Shown in pieces: positions 11,552-23,399 of a DNA stretch of 64,000 nucleotides (within the stretch, counting starts at the first letter, position 1; every line of letters starts with the position of its first letter). Location: assembly GCA_963691655.1 (NCBI GenBank), contig OY829326.1:84065235-84129234 (forward strand). The letters run 5' to 3'. The DNA comes from Toxonevra muliebris. Lineage: Eukaryota; Arthropoda; Insecta; Diptera; Pallopteridae. The notes below the pieces were generated by a model that was given only the letters and a program-made list of their open reading frames with translations, was not told the DNA's origin and ran no database searches. Both the position numbers and the translations under genes were made by a program.

Positions 11552-11997
11552 TAGGATCTCTCCCTGAAAATTCACTAATAAAGAGAATTTATCTAGATTT
11601 CTCTCCCTCTCTTTAGTGTAGGTAACGCTTGGTAAACGAAGTTAAATGCATCATTAAATATGCTTATAAAAGTAAAAACTAACAATGCCCACGATTGATC
11701 GCAATGACTGGGATGTTTCACCTCTAGCTGCTGAGCAGTTTCATTGTGGATAACAATATAACAAAGAGGAGACTTAACAACTTGGTCGTTTTATTCACAC
11801 ATGTTAAACTAGCTAGCGATTTACTAAAAATTCCAAAAATGTTCAATTCCGTTGAGGTTTGATTTTCGGACTTTTTTGGCACTTTTTTCGTCGACTTTTA
11901 AATTTCAATTGTATCCATTTCCATTTCCATTTGTTTTTTAAATTGTTTGGTCAATATTCATATAAAATATAAAAATCCAGCTCTCTTATAACTAATT
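11552..11997. other. No recognisable feature
   Basis: AT-rich, with a short CCATTT run at about 11917-11935. Nothing else seen. Confidence 0.4.
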
Positions 11998-12110
11998 TTC
12001 GCCTCGGTGGCCTGATGAATGAGTGCTTGACTGGAGTTCCTTAAAAAATGTCCATAAGGATTCTTCTAATAAAATGAGTCACTTCAGTGACTTAGTACTA
12101 ATAGCCAATT
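11998..12110 (+). repeat. SINE family 3 fragment, B box deleted
   Basis: The + strand reads GCCTCGGTGGCCTGATGAAT then GAGTGCTTGACTGGAGTTCC. This matches the tRNA-like head at 8217-8241, then jumps directly to TTAAAAAATGTCC and TTCTAATAAAATGAGTCACTT, the downstream part of the same SINE. The roughly 30 nt holding the B box are missing. It is a dead internally deleted copy in opposite orientation to the two longer copies. Confidence 0.6.
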
Positions 12111-13633
12111 TTATGCCCAGGTGCCTTAGAAACATTGTGTTAGATATCTTATTGATTCTGTTCAGCCGTTTAGGAGTTTTTTCGGTACAAACATTCGCAT
12201 ATACATATATAGTAAACATGTATGTATATATAACACATATTTATGTCTATGTAAGTATTTTAATTTGATACAATTTCCTTGTAAAAACACTTACAGCATT
12301 TTTGGTTTGTTTGCTGTTTTTGGCTCATAACTTAATCTGAAATCCAATGTGACATGCACATTTAAACAGACAAATGATTTGAGCGAATTAAGATGTCCAG
12401 CATAATTTATAATGGCCCTTCCCCCAATTTATTTAACACCTCAGACGACTCAGGGATTAAGGTGTGACAAAACAGAACACTCAAAAAGCAAAGCGTTTGC
12501 AATTTAAAATTGAAGCACAAGGAATGTTGAAGGAGCTGCGGAGTAGGAAGGCGGATGCATTGCTTCTTCTTCTTCATATTCGCACTAAACTTTCCCACTT
12601 GCTCCCGCGTCACGAATTGTAGCCGTCAGCTTAATGTGAAAAATTTCTTAAATCCCTCTGACAAACACTTATTGTTAGTATTCAACATTGAAATCCTTCT
12701 GGAAAAAGTTTGCCATATTTGGTGATGCTTTCTCGTTTTCATTTTTTCTGTTCATTGTAAAATTCGTGTCTTGCTGAAATGTCCTCCAGGCGTTTGTTCG
12801 TTTAGTACTCGTCCGTACGTTCCTCCCTCCGCTTGCCCGTCCGACTGGTTGTCTCTCTGTTTGTTTGACTGTCTGTCTCCACATTTAGTAAGATGCGAAT
12901 GCGGAATAGTTTCAAGTGGCAGAAGTACTTGGTGGTTGCATTGGACCATGTACAATAACACTCAGAATGCTCAAGTTCAACGTTTCCATTTCCTTGCATA
13001 GTTTATGTGCGCAAGTAAGAGGCTTCGCCGCACCAGAGTGCCAGTCAGTACTTTGTGATGGTGGTAATGGAGCGCTGCTGCCGCAGAGCAAAAATGCTGC
13101 TGTTGTTGGATTACAGATTCTTGGTTGCATCAACTCTTTGGAATTTTTGTTAAAAATTTCTATGGCAATGTGAAGAATCCATCTAATGCGGGTGGAATCG
13201 GTGTTGCTACTCCGCCACATTCACCTCAGCTTTAATATTTTCGATATTACATTTCGAATATTCAATAATCATATTGTGCGGACATACATACATTTGTATA
13301 TATGTATGTGTGTACATATTTGTACACCATATGTATTTCTCGTTATAATAAACGTTAGGTTTTACAATTTTTAAAAAGTTTATATGCTTGTGTGAACCTT
13401 GCAAATATTTTCATATTTTAGTGTACCAAATTGTAAATTTCTCTTGAGGAAGAACTTTGCTTTTATTTCTTTCAGCACCATGCAGCATGGAGTCATAGCT
13501 TTTACATAAAAGTTATGTTATTATGAATATTTCAACGCAAACACAAAATATATTTGGACACTCACAAACTTTTTGAAGTTTCAGTAAATGATGGAAGAGA
13601 AATTCTAGCTGTAAGATGGAATACTTATGTGCC
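12111..13633. other. Unique-looking region, no gene supported
   Basis: The stretch at 12740-13220 is richer in GC than its surroundings and has open frames in nearly all six readings, which indicates low stop density rather than coding. A CTGT-rich tract lies near 12850-12880 and a CATA/TATG tract at 13283-13323. No motif identifies a product. Confidence 0.4.
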
Positions 13634-13760
13634 TTAAGGTGGCTCACGAAAAAAAGTGCTGCTACCGATACTAAAAATTAAGCTTGGTCTATTTATGAAG
13701 GTTCCCAAAAGATATCGACTCTAGCGATAAGCTGTCGTGAGTTAGATCATCTTAAAAACT
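13634..13760 (+). mobile_element. TTAA-GGTG repeat end, fragment 1
   Basis: TTAA at 13634-13637 is followed by GGTGGCTCACGAAAAAAAGT. The same start follows TTAA at 45618 (GGTGCCTCACGAAAAAAAGT), and both continue into related sequence around GCTACC...CTTGGT. This is probably another TTAA-targeting family. The other end was not found. Confidence 0.5.
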
Positions 13761-13875
13761 CTAAATAGCGATGCACCCGAATCTACTTATCTATACCTAA
13801 AATTAAAAATTCTTAAATTAAAAGCTCCTTCAATACAAAAGGATTGCTGTACGTAGAAAAGGTACATAGAATATA

Positions 13876-15329
13876 CGAGGGCGGGTCAATAAGTCTCGGA
13901 AAATTTAAATAAGGAACACAATTTTCGGCAAAAAAAAAGTTTTAGTTTTGAACATAGTCTCCTTTTAGCTCGATACACTTTATTAAACGTTTCTGAAATT
14001 TGTTGATGCCCTCCAAATAATAATAAGCGTTTCTTTCATCGATAACCTCTTCATTTGACCCAAATCTCTTACCGTCGAGCCATTTCTTCATGTTTGGAAA
14101 TAGGAAAATAGGAGCCAAATCTAGGCAATTATACGCTGGATGAGGGAGCAATTCGTAACCTAATTCATGCAATTTTGCCATTGCCCCTGCGGACTTGTAT
14201 GCCGGTGCATTGTCCTAGTGGAAGAGACCATTTTCCTTTGCTAAATGCTGTCGTTTTTGCTTCAAATCTGCGTCGATTCAATGCAACAGCTCTGCATAAT
14301 ATGTGCCGGTGATCGTTTTAACCTTTTTAAGGTAATCGAGGTGAATGACACCGCGCGCATCATAAAAAAAACTGTTGCCATTATCTTATTGACCGACAAA
14401 CGCACCTTGGCCTTCTTCGGCTTCGAATCGTTTGGAGAAACTCACTGTTTCGACTGTTCCTTGGTCTCTAGTGTGTTGTGGTGAATCCAGGTTTTGTCTG
14501 CGTTTATGAAAAGGCGCAAAAACTCATACGGCCAAGCACGTCTTTGAAGTTGTCGGACGATTGCGTTTTTTTTGTCAATTATAAACAAACGCGGCACCCT
14601 TGATCTTGATAATAGCGTTTTCATATCCAAATATTTATGCAAAACTGAGATATTGATCCATGTGATAAGCCTGTAGACTCTGCAAGTTCGCGTGCCTTCA
14701 CTCGCCGATCGTCCAATATCATACCCTAGTTTTTATAAACCATTTCTGGTGTAGTAACCTCAATTAGGCGAACAGAACATTCGGTACTACCACACCGAAA
14801 TTGAGTAAACCAGTAGTGCTCCCATAATACTTTTAAGGTTTTGTTTGGTTTGCGTGGTGGTTTTATTTTACGCAAAAAATGGTGTTTGATGAGCACACAA
14901 AATCCCCTTTTTTCCATTTTACCATGTTTATATCAACTCGCTTTCAATGGTCTCTGTCTGTCAGTCTGTTTGTGGGGTGGGTGGAATTTTGCAATCGATT
15001 TTAAAATAACTTCCCGATGAGTCAGAAACTTGAAACTTTAAACATGGCTCAGAATGGCTGGATGACAATACAAAATGAAATATCTAAAATATATATAAAT
15101 ATAAAATGTTGTATAAGGTTGTTGTATAAATATGAAGTGCGGTTTTTTTTAGTTTTTAAGAAAATGCTCGCAAGCGTCTATTTTAAATGGCTGTCACAAT
15201 AAAACTATTTGACAAATCTATTTGAAAATTTGTGTGCCTTCCTTTGAAAGATGCTTATTGACAAACAAAATTATTTGAAATGGATTTGAGGTGGCGTTGC
15301 GTTTTCAGGAACTTATTAACCAGCCCCTG
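13876..15329 (-). mobile_element. mariner element, defective
   Basis: TA dinucleotides flank the element (13874-13875 and 15330-15331). The ends are inverted repeats: CGAGGGCGGGTCAATAAGTC at the left against CAGGGGCTGGTTAATAAGTT from the right on the minus strand, with further matching AAAA. Length is about 1.45 kb, slightly above the usual 1.3 kb. The transposase runs on the minus strand and is broken. Subfamily (mellifera-like or cecropia-like) is not resolved. Confidence 0.9.
13942..14917 (-). pseudogene. mariner transposase pseudogene
   Basis: Translation starts at the ATG at 14915-14917 (MEKRGFCVLIKHHFLR), a normal mariner N-terminus, with VTTPEMV further on. The helix-turn-helix/linker part WVPRL is reduced to RVPRLFIIDKKNA at about 14590. 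The first catalytic Asp survives in NADKTWIHHNT (Asp at 14496-14498). The second motif, normally HQDNAPAH, has a stop in place of Gln (14215-14217), though its Asp remains (14212-14214). The third motif, normally SPDLAPSD, reads NCLDLAPIFLFPN, so the final catalytic Asp is deleted. The C-terminus KWLDGKRFGSNEEV...CIELKGDYV is well preserved. Several frameshifts separate these blocks. Activity is impossible. Confidence 0.92.
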
Positions 15330-15433
15330 TACGTATTTAACTCTCAAGTTCCCAAGAGGTGTAATTACCACCTTAATCGTTTTTTGTTGATACATTTCAT
15401 CTGGAATTCTTTTAAAAAAAAAGTATTATTTAT

Positions 15434-15531
15434 GAGTTATGATGCGTATTATAGACGTTAGCGACAGTTAAAGTTAAAAATTTGTGAAAAACAAGAAAAA
15501 TAATTATTTGATTAATTTGAGATAAAAGCGA
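15434..15531. repeat. Dispersed repeat, inverted match to 19137-19231
   Basis: About 95 bp matches 19137-19231 in inverted orientation, including GATGCGTATTATAGACGTTA against its complement CTAACGTCTGTAATACGCAT. The source family is unknown. Confidence 0.6.
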
Positions 15532-15675
15532 AAAAAATAGAAAAAAAAAATAAGTAAAACCAGTCGGTAAGGTCCCGGTGCTAGCTATTTTTTTTCGGGA
15601 GAAATCTCTTTATGAAAAATCAAACCATCAAAAAAAATGAGAACGACAAAGTATGTGTTTGTAAATTTGTCGTTA

Positions 15676-16023
15676 TGGTCCATACACATTGAAGACAGCA
15701 GCTACACGAACACACGACTACGAAATTCAGTCGGCTACAACTATTGCCGTGTAGTCAGCTACTAAACACTATGGAAGTGGCACCACCTGCAGCAAACGCA
15801 GCTAGAACAATAAAAGCAAACTCTCTTCTATCTCTGTCGCTTGGCAAATTAGAAATAGATTTACATTTGGCTCCAAAAGTGGCAACCGTGGCTACAACCA
15901 CAATAGTGGTCGGTGGGCATGTGGTAGTGTCGTCGCCTAAATAATCGTCTCCATAAGAACATGTGCTTTTTATAATTTGACAGATGTAGTCGTGTAGCTG
16001 CCGTCGTCAATGTGTATGGTGCA
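15676..16023. mobile_element. Harbinger-like MITE with TTA target duplication, copy type 1
   Basis: Inverted termini TGGTCCATACACATTGAAGA and, on the minus strand from 16023, TGCACCATACACATTGACGA continue matching through CAGCTACACGA (about 30 of 34). Both flanks are TTA (15673-15675 and 16024-16026), the duplication used by PIF/Harbinger elements. It is 348 bp. The open frame inside (15744-15944) has no known motif. Superfamily assignment rests on TSD and size only. Confidence 0.6.
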
Positions 16024-16255
16024 TTAGCGTCGGAAGTTTTTAAAATTCGCTCATTGAACAAAGCATTGCATTAATCGTTGTAAAAATCATTGCTTAAGCG
16101 GGAGTAAATAATAAATGAGAGAGAGAGAAAGAAGACATAACGAATTATCTGCATACACAACAAAACAAACACCAACGAGTAGTTTGGTTCTCTTTTGATA
16201 TTTGGTTTCTTCATAAAGAGAATGGTGTTCAGGCTTAAGGAACTGGCTTAACCGA

Positions 16256-16331
16256 TTTTAAATCTGATAATATAATAGTGTAGCACTTCTGGATCTTCTG
16301 GAATAAGGATTACACTAATAAATGTATAGAT
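16256..16331. repeat. Dispersed repeat shared with 470-545
   Basis: Second copy of the roughly 75-bp block containing TAGCACTTCTGGAT and ACTAATAAATGTATAGAT. A short GA-rich tract lies upstream at 16115-16135. The rest of 16027-16583 shows nothing else. Confidence 0.5.
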
Positions 16332-16583
16332 ACTTACCGACATAGTAGCTAGATAAAAAAAAAGTAGCAGTGAGTAGCTAGGACTTTATTTAATTACTTG
16401 AAACAAAGTGATTAAAAGTTTTTTCGACAACAAATACTTTTATTAAATTTTTTAGGTTTTTGAGATCAGATTTTTGATGATTTTTACATCAAAATTTATC
16501 AATCCCAATTTTTTTTAAGTCAATCAAAAATTTGAGAACTAGAGAGTTAATATAATTTTGTCGCTTATACAATATGACAATAC

Positions 16584-17270
16584 TAGAGATGTCGATCGGG
16601 ATCGACTTTTCGGGACTTGGGATTAAAATTTCAAGCTCCGGATTCCAGGACTAATCCCGAGATTGGTAGATTTATCAAATATAAAATAAAATTTAATATT
16701 TATTTTAATGCAGTTGCACACTTCGTATATTGTTAATTTTGTGTTCAAATCGTTCATTGTTCGACCAATTGAAATCGACTAAGTTTGTGACAGTGCATTT
16801 TTGCATACATTTGTTCCACAAAATTTTGGCAGGAATATCAAAAAATTCAAATGGATATCGTATTCTTCTTAATGTAAAGTGAAAGACAAATATGAAAAAT
16901 TCTCAATTTTTTTCTAATTTATAATAATAGCTTTCACAATCATAAGTATTCTTCAAAATTTATTACAAATTTCGAATGGAAAAAAGTACTGAAGATCTAA
17001 CTACTTTAGATATTTTTGAAGGATAATTTCATGCCTGAAAAAAAATTACTCCCATAAATTTAAAAATTTTCACCGCGATGCTTTTTGAAAACTATAAAAG
17101 GTGCAGATTTTTTCAAATTATTCTGTTTACACCCAAAAACCAAAAGTTGTACAGAGCGCGAAAAATTCATCTAATTTAAGCTTATATGATGCCTATTTAC
17201 ATTTTTGAACATTTGAGTTGAAATTCCGTAGAACAAAGAAAATAATGTATCACAGGGATTGGCATCTCTA
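16584..17270. mobile_element. hAT-type non-autonomous element
   Basis: The left end TAGAGATGTCGATCGGGAT pairs with TAGAGATGCCAATCCCTGTG read from 17270 on the minus strand. The flanking octamers GACAATAC (16576-16583) and GACACTAC (17271-17278) agree at 7 of 8 positions, a hAT-type duplication. The interior is AT-rich with no transposase. Confidence 0.72.
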
Positions 17271-17790
17271 GACACTACTATTTATTGTTCCAGACACAGC
17301 TGTACGAATGGCTTTATGAATGCTTTTTTACTTTCCCGATCGAGAGTTGGTCATTCAATCAATCATTTCCCATATAATTTTTATATACATACATACATAC
17401 AGCAAAAGCGTTCAGACAGCTTCTTGGGAGTATCTTTGTACACACGCCATAAGAGTGCGTTTGCTAGATCCAACAAAAGAAGGAACATAACATGTTACAG
17501 CGTTTTCGAATTCCACATGTGAGAGGATCAAAGAATTATTTATATTTTCACAGGTGACTTGTAGTGTTAAATTTCATACCGTTCCAGCATACTTGACCAA
17601 CCACAGAGATATTTAAGGCATTATCAAATAACACTAACTGAATATATTTATCTCGGGAAAAGACATTAATTGCACAACATCAGTGTGAGAGATTTTCTCA
17701 AACTGTCTACCAAGAAAGTCTGTATTGTGTGTATTGAAGAGCGTTTAAACCAGATCAACTCTTGTTCTGAACCATCATTTACCCATTCCA
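17271..17790. other. No recognisable feature; small CATA microsatellite
   Basis: A (CATA)n tract lies at about 17387-17401. The frames at 17259-17522 and 17670-17879 have no motif. Confidence 0.4.
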
Positions 17791-17794
17791 TTAA

Positions 17795-18069
17795 TGGAAG
17801 TGCATGCTTATTTTTTATACGTAAAGGTCATGCTTCGTCGAAACGACGACGGCATTATTCAAAGTGGTCATACACATGATCTATACACCTATAACTTTGA
17901 AAGTTGATTGTTTCCCATTATTTGGTTATTTTATCATATAGAAAACAACAATCGATTTTTTTTTTTTAATAACATTTATTCATAAATTAAATGTTTACCA
18001 ACACTTAGAAAGAAAAATTTTAAAATGTAAACACGCGTCGTCCATTCGACGAAGCATGTCGTTCCAGGG
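17795..18069. mobile_element. piggyBac-like MITE
   Basis: The right end reads GGG then TTAA (18070-18073). Read inward on the minus strand it is CCCTGGAACGACATGCTTCG, then TCGAATGGACGACG. The left side has TTAA (17791-17794), TGGAAGTGCATGCTT and then CATGCTTCGTCGAAACGACG at 17829-17848, so the arms match around CATGCTTCGTCGAA. CCC after TTAA fits piggyBac ends. The left CCC is lost. It is 275 bp, non-coding. Confidence 0.6.
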
Positions 18070-18073
18070 TTAA

Positions 18074-18651
18074 AAAGATTACAACAAATAACTCAGCCTG
18101 CGATGACGCTTACCCGAATATTCATAATTTTTACTGGCAAATATATACTGCAAAAATTTACAAAGATCGGAATGAACACATTACCAAAAGGGAGAAATGC
18201 CATTGATGCGATGATAGCAGAAGCTGTGATAATTTAGGTGTAATAATTTCAACTGCAACGACAGTCGTTGCAGAGAGTGAGAAATAAGGGTTACATCCCT
18301 GTTTTTTTATTGCTTTCCAATATTAGTAAAATTGGTTAATATATTAAAGGAAATTAGGGGTTAAAAATGTGTCATTAATTGGTCTGTAGTAGAAAAATGA
18401 CATCTCTGCATCCCAATAGAAAATTAAGTAAGAATAAAATACTTTCCCTCCTTTACAGGGACTTTTCAATAAATTTAATTTAATATTTCCACTTCGTATA
18501 CCTGCCTAAATTTTTTTGGGTATTTTTCATTGAAGTGGAACGAAATTTGAATTTGAATTAGGGCGATAAATAAAATGCAAATTTGAAAAAAGAAAATTGA
18601 AAAACAGATGGCGAGTGAAAATTGTAGAATTAAATTTTAACTGAATTAAAA
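18074..18651. other. No gene; 10-bp perfect palindrome at 18253-18273
   Basis: CTGCAACGAC and GTCGTTGCAG (18253-18262 and 18264-18273) are perfect complements separated by one base. Otherwise nothing is recognised. Confidence 0.45.
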
Positions 18652-19016
18652 CAGTGGCGGATTCAAGAAGCAATTTTTTTTTGAGGGAGAAGGAGGGGGT
18701 GTGATTGGGAAATCAACAATAAAAATTCTCCCTATGGTCCAAACCACGGACTGAAAAATTACGTTCATTGGCATTTTTCACTCTCTCTTTTATAACTCAT
18801 AAACTTATGAAATCTTTTAATGTTTTAGATGTATAAGAAAATAAACCCCAAGCACTACATTTGTTGTTCATAATTTTGGAGATATGCCCGTGTGAAAACG
18901 GACTGGAACATTATGCATTTTAGCGTTTGCTTTGGAGGTTATCGTACATTATGGGAGAAATCTGCTTTTTTAGTAAACTATTTAAAGGTTCCTATGCTCT
19001 ATTTCCAAGGGTAAAG
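18652..19016. mobile_element. Related fragment of the composite repeat family (copy C)
   Basis: It starts CAGTGGCGGATTCAAG, like the outward-read ends of copies A and B (CAGG(G/C)GCGGATACAAGG), followed by a G-rich run. The stretch 18888-19016 (GTGTGAAAACGGACTGGAAC...CTATTTCCAAGGGTAAAGG) aligns to the opposite end of copies A and B near 7777-7870 and 46970-47060. It is therefore a short copy with both ends and without the reverse transcriptase. No clear TSD. Confidence 0.5.
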
Positions 19017-19136
19017 GATTTTGTTTGTTGGGTTATTATCAATTTGTTTTAAGTAATTAAATATTTCGTATAAAAAATTCTTAGTTACTCACAGCTAGTT
19101 TTTTTTTTTATCTGGATAGTATGACGAGAATTATTA

Positions 19137-19231
19137 TTTTTATCTCAAATTCAATCAAAATAATTAATTTTCCTGTTTTTCACAAATTTTTTACTTTGAC
19201 TGTCACTAACGTCTGTAATACGCATCATAAC
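19137..19231. repeat. Dispersed repeat, inverted match to 15434-15531
   Basis: Partner of the block at 15434-15531, lying just downstream of composite copy C. Confidence 0.6.
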
Positions 19232-19241
19232 TACGGTGATC

Positions 19242-19310
19242 AACTGTCCCGCATTTGCCGGGACAGACCCGCTTTTCAGCAAAATAACCCGGTGAATTAT
19301 TTTTAAATAT
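19242..19310. repeat. hAT-end-like fragment with CCCGG palindromes
   Basis: CAACTGTCCCGCATTTGCCG GGACAGACCCG is similar to 46800-46840 (CCAAACATCCCGTTTTTACC, then GGGACATCCCGG). Both look like subterminal parts of the same family. No boundaries can be drawn. Confidence 0.4.
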
Positions 19311-19541
19311 GTATTTTACTTTTTGCTTCGAAAAAAACCCGGATTCTTGTCTTTTGGGTTCAAATATTTCATCACTTTATTCAAAATCATGTGGGTAATT
19401 CCAGCAAGATTCGACTAAAATTGTTTTGGACACAGCTTCGATTTCGATCATTTCTTGTAAACCGGCAGAGAAAATCTTATCTCTTATGGTTTACGTGCAG
19501 TGGTCCAAAGTTTTCGAACATGCGGAAAAGAGTCATTTCAT

Positions 19542-20175
19542 AACTTCCGTTGTATGAATGGCAATTTAACAATATGTACCTTATTAAAATTGTAATACGA
19601 AGGATTTTAAGAAAACAATAAAAAAAAATAATTTCAGGAACAAAATTTTTCAAGGAAATGAAATCCTTCAAATATATGTGAATATCTCTGGAAGTACTTT
19701 TTTTTTCTTTTAAAATTTTATTATTTTGTAGGCTTATGAATGAAGGTTAAAGACTGAAAACGTCAGACTGGATGCGCTATGGGTTAATATTTTATTTTAA
19801 CTTTTTCTCCTTAAACCTCAATAAAAACTAATAAAAAATTCAAAAACGTTAGAACTTTTTAATGATTTACCATTCTGTATATCTGTATAACTCGTGGACG
19901 TTGAAGTCAGTGGTGATGACCGTTTTTCATTTTATGGTGCTTGAGATATGTGTAATCAAATTAATAACACAGTCCAACAAATTTAGATTTTTTGGCTGCA
20001 TTAGAGTAGACACGCTATAATCCTGAAAGGACATAATGTATAGACCATTTTTGTAAAATAAACTTATAGTCCAGCGCGTCTTAGTTTTTTCTTACAGTGG
20101 GTCAAAATTCCCATTTTTTTTGTCAATTTTTAATTTTTTTACAATTGTTAAATTACCATTCATACAACGGAACTT
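19542..20175. repeat. Inverted repeat, 32-bp arms
   Basis: 19542-19573 (AACTTCCGTTGTATGAATGG...) and 20144-20175 are complementary at about 30 of 32 positions. The intervening 570 bp has no gene. It could be the ends of an unidentified element, but the outer flanks show no duplication. Confidence 0.5.
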
Positions 20176-20299
20176 TTGTAAAACTTACTTTGTTAAAAAG
20201 ACAAAGAAAATTTGTGACCTATGTATGCTATGAAAATAATTTATCCTTGACTGAGGCTACTCTACAAAAATTCTTCACTTCCAAAATTGTTAATTAGGT

Positions 20300-20689
20300 G
20301 AAAAAAGGCAATGCAGATAAAAACTGGGGATCGAGAATCCTTCACAAAATGTAAGCAAGGAGGTTCCTTACAGCCAAAACTGCCCACCAGCGCCCTCTCC
20401 CATTGAGACTAATAAAGGAAAGCCCATGCTTTTGCCATGCTTTGAAAATCGGCTACGCTTAACGATAGCCACTGCAAAGGCGAACAAAACTGAAAATCGG
20501 TTGATATTTGATCGAGTTATCGACGCGACCAGTTCGAAAAAAGCCGTTTCGAGAAAAACGCGGTTAAAGTTTTCAGTCCATTAAGTTTTCTGTCTACATA
20601 CTATCATTAAAATGGCTTCGCCCAACTTCGTTGTCCGGACCTGGCAAAGTAGGGGTAATGGAAAAATTAAAACAACTGAAACTTTTGCA
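20300..20689. other. No recognisable gene
   Basis: The part at 20440-20600 contains a CGTTTCGAGAAAAACGCGG motif that echoes the interior of TTAA-GG elements (TTTTTCTCGAAACAAGGTTT at 43246-43265). A degraded copy is possible. Confidence 0.3.
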
Positions 20690-21892
20690 AGAGATATATC
20701 TATATGAGCGTGCCAGTCTCCGAACAAAATCGAATCATTGCACTAATCATTCATATCATTTACATGAGTAGTTCCACTCCCACGTATTTAATGGTGTCAT
20801 TCTTCTCAGTTATTGCTATCAACATCCCATCTTAACATACAAACCTTCACCATCTTTCTTACTATGGCTCTCTAATAACTATCAACATACATCCTTTACA
20901 ACTAAATTTTGATTGCTTGCCTTATTATGGTTCCCTATATCGCTGCCTTAATTTGCTAAAGCTCTAACACGCATTTTTCAAATTTTACAGGAGAAGCAAA
21001 AAACATATTTGTATTTGGAGTTTTGTTTCGAGAATTTGTAATTTAAACTAAAGAAAAGATTGCAAGTTCTCAGGTAGGTTTCTAAAATTTTCGGTACAGG
21101 GCCCATTTTTTATCATAATCCATCGAAATCTCAAAGCTGAATAACTGATATTAGGGCCTTAGCAAAATAAGGCAGAGATACATATAAACCTTTTGATGCA
21201 TTTCCTTTGTATGCCAAAACACTTCCATATTCTGCCCAACAACTACTACTAACCACTGCCTTTACACACAAACTGCCAGTGTGTTCTTTGCAATGGCTTC
21301 TGAGGTATACAGTTTCAAACATTGTCTTTGCATGGAAGGTGTCACGCATATTTTATTTATTCCATTCATTTTTTTTCTAGCGCTTTCCATTGGCAATCAA
21401 AGCTCTCTAACCACAAATAATTTATAACATATACCTTATAAAACCGATGTGGAACAGTCACTAACTCAAGTCTACCCATACTTTACCCACCAAATTCCAT
21501 TGACAAATCATATTATCATTCCAAATCTTAGTACTGAACTAAAAATAGTTTCTAAGAAATATATATAAAAGCATTAGAGTTGAACGGAAAAGGCCACGCC
21601 TATCCATATTTTTTCATAGAATGCCATTGACAAATAACGTTTTTTAGAGACGTGCCACAAATGAATACTGAGATATTCCGTAGCTAAAACCCAGATTATA
21701 TAGGAGATGCCATGTCCTCTTTTTTCAATTTCACAGACCTATTTCCTGCGGCACAGGAATAGGTAACATCCTTGTACTAAATCTCTGGTTGTGGAGATAT
21801 GCCCAAAAATTATCTGAGTTATTGATGGGCATATGTCCATGAAATCAAGTTACAGTTTTAAATAATAGTATAAAAAAAAAAAAAATTGTTTG
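20690..21892. repeat. Retroposon-like repeat D, copy D1
   Basis: It shares its start (CATTTACATGAGTAGTTCCACTCCCA region) with 46040-46100, its middle (CATTGACAAATCATATTATCATT near 21500) with 46450-46490, and its end (TCAAGTTACAGTTTTAAATA ATAGTA) with 49095-49120. Units of roughly 135-140 bp recur as a GTGCCAC...CCAC-type line followed by ATTGACAAAT and TCTTAGTAC. The tail resembles 3' ends of some non-LTR elements. No protein is encoded. At 20840-20850 it has an empty TTAA site where D2 is interrupted. Confidence 0.55.
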
Positions 21893-22122
21893 TATAAAAA
21901 AAGAATCGAGTGACACCAGAAAAACTCACAACTTCTTCGCAAAACCATAGCTTTACTCTCCTTTTTAACTCACAAAGCCACAAACCTTTACAAAATATCG
22001 TGGTCACATTAGTAATATATAATAATGCCTTTTGTGTGTTTGCATGTTTTATATTCACCTTTGTCGGTATTTGTTTTTTGTTGTATATTTATTTTTTCCC
22101 ACCACACCGATAAAAAAAAATA

Positions 22123-22245
22123 TTGAAAAAAAAAAAATTATTTGGTCCTGCTTCAGTGGGATTCGAACTCACTTCTCCACGACTCTTTCCTACATCCACT
22201 ACTTTACCTTCCCTTCTAACCAACTCATCCACATACCACTATGAA
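22123..22245 (-). repeat. tRNA-derived SINE head, family 4 (copy E1)
   Basis: On the minus strand GAGTTCGAATCCCACTGAAG gives a B box at about 22163-22174, with an A-box-like GTAGTGGATG about 45 nt upstream. It aligns with 49205-49290. Both copies sit just downstream of a repeat D end. The open frame read through it (22123-22455) is not a gene. Confidence 0.5.
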
Positions 22246-22259
22246 ATATGGAATACTGT

Positions 22260-23399
22260 GATCAAATTAGTATGTAGTTACATTCATGCAAATGAAAAAG
22301 AATTTCAAACGCAAAGCTCATACGCATTCTTTTCTGCTTTGTGTTTGTGTGGTGGAAATTACAGCGAGCGAAGTAAAAAAATCTTTGGCTTTGATTCTAG
22401 GAAAAACATAAATATTTACAATAACAAATGTAAGGGGAACAAATTTTTAATATAAAAATGAATTTTACAGGTAAACTATTAACATTACTTTAGCAAACGA
22501 TAAGATCTATATTAAAGAAACTATTTGAAATTAACTTAAAATAATATCGACTTAACTCGACAAATATCCAAAGCAATTACATACTAAATTTCATGACAAT
22601 CCTTTGCGAAATATAGAAACCTATTAGGACTAAACATTTAACAGAGCTCTACTTTATATATATAGATAGATTAAGCCAAAATTATTTTTTTTTTTAAATT
22701 TTTGAAAATTATATTAAATAAATAATTTTTGGGGAGCTTTAATTTTATACTGTGGCAAACAAAAATCCAACTTTAGACGATATTAATTAAAATGAGATAA
22801 TCGTACTTGGAGTCCCTAGAGAGAAATTTTTGTGCGCTGTAACATTCTCAAGGTAAGTTTTTAAATCAATCAATCAAAAAGAAGCACGCGGGCAAATCAG
22901 CACAAAAAATTTCACATGAGCCCTGGTCTTATTTCCATAAAAAGAGTGCTCAGTCGATTATTGTGCATGTATAGGTGGCCACTGCTGCTTTAAACCTTTT
23001 TTGGTGATCCGCCCTAATGTATGTGTAGGTATGTGTATCACGTGCATGCATGCATGTTTTATTCCTGAAAATACTTAAAGTTCTCATTTTGTCAATGCTC
23101 TTGCCACATTGCACTCTGCTTTACTAACAATGCGCGATTTTGGAATCAGTACTTGTAGGTGCAGGTACATTGTAGGTGCAGTGCTTGCCGATTTCATGAA
23201 TTATGGTATTTTATAGTTTCACCGATTTTTATTCTTTTTAATCTAAATTGTATGGAGCCCTGACAAATGTAATGTCATACCCACCCGCTGCCATCAGCAG
23301 AAAATATTGTCTGAAACGATGAGTTTTTGTATTTGTTCAGCGAATGTGAACATCTTAAAGACTTTTGAATCGCTCCGATAACTACACTGCATGCTCGCT
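22260..23399. other. No gene; possible retroposon tail near 22555-22672
   Basis: AATTTCATGACAATCCTTTG followed by TTTATATATATAGATAGAT resembles 3' tails of some non-LTR retroposons. Support is weak. The remainder is unremarkable. Confidence 0.3.

Noticed and set aside
12752..13220. Cluster of overlapping frames on both strands
   Set aside because: Nearly all readings are open, with CTGT and GCTGCTG tracts. Nothing favours one frame.
14245..14484. 79-codon frame on the plus strand
   Set aside because: Antisense shadow of the mariner transposase pseudogene.
15744..15944. 66-codon Ala/Val-rich frame
   Set aside because: Lies entirely inside the Harbinger-like MITE, with an open frame on the opposite strand too.
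22123..22455. 110-codon frame starting with a Lys run
   Set aside because: It crosses a SINE head and AT-rich flank, and starts in an A-run.
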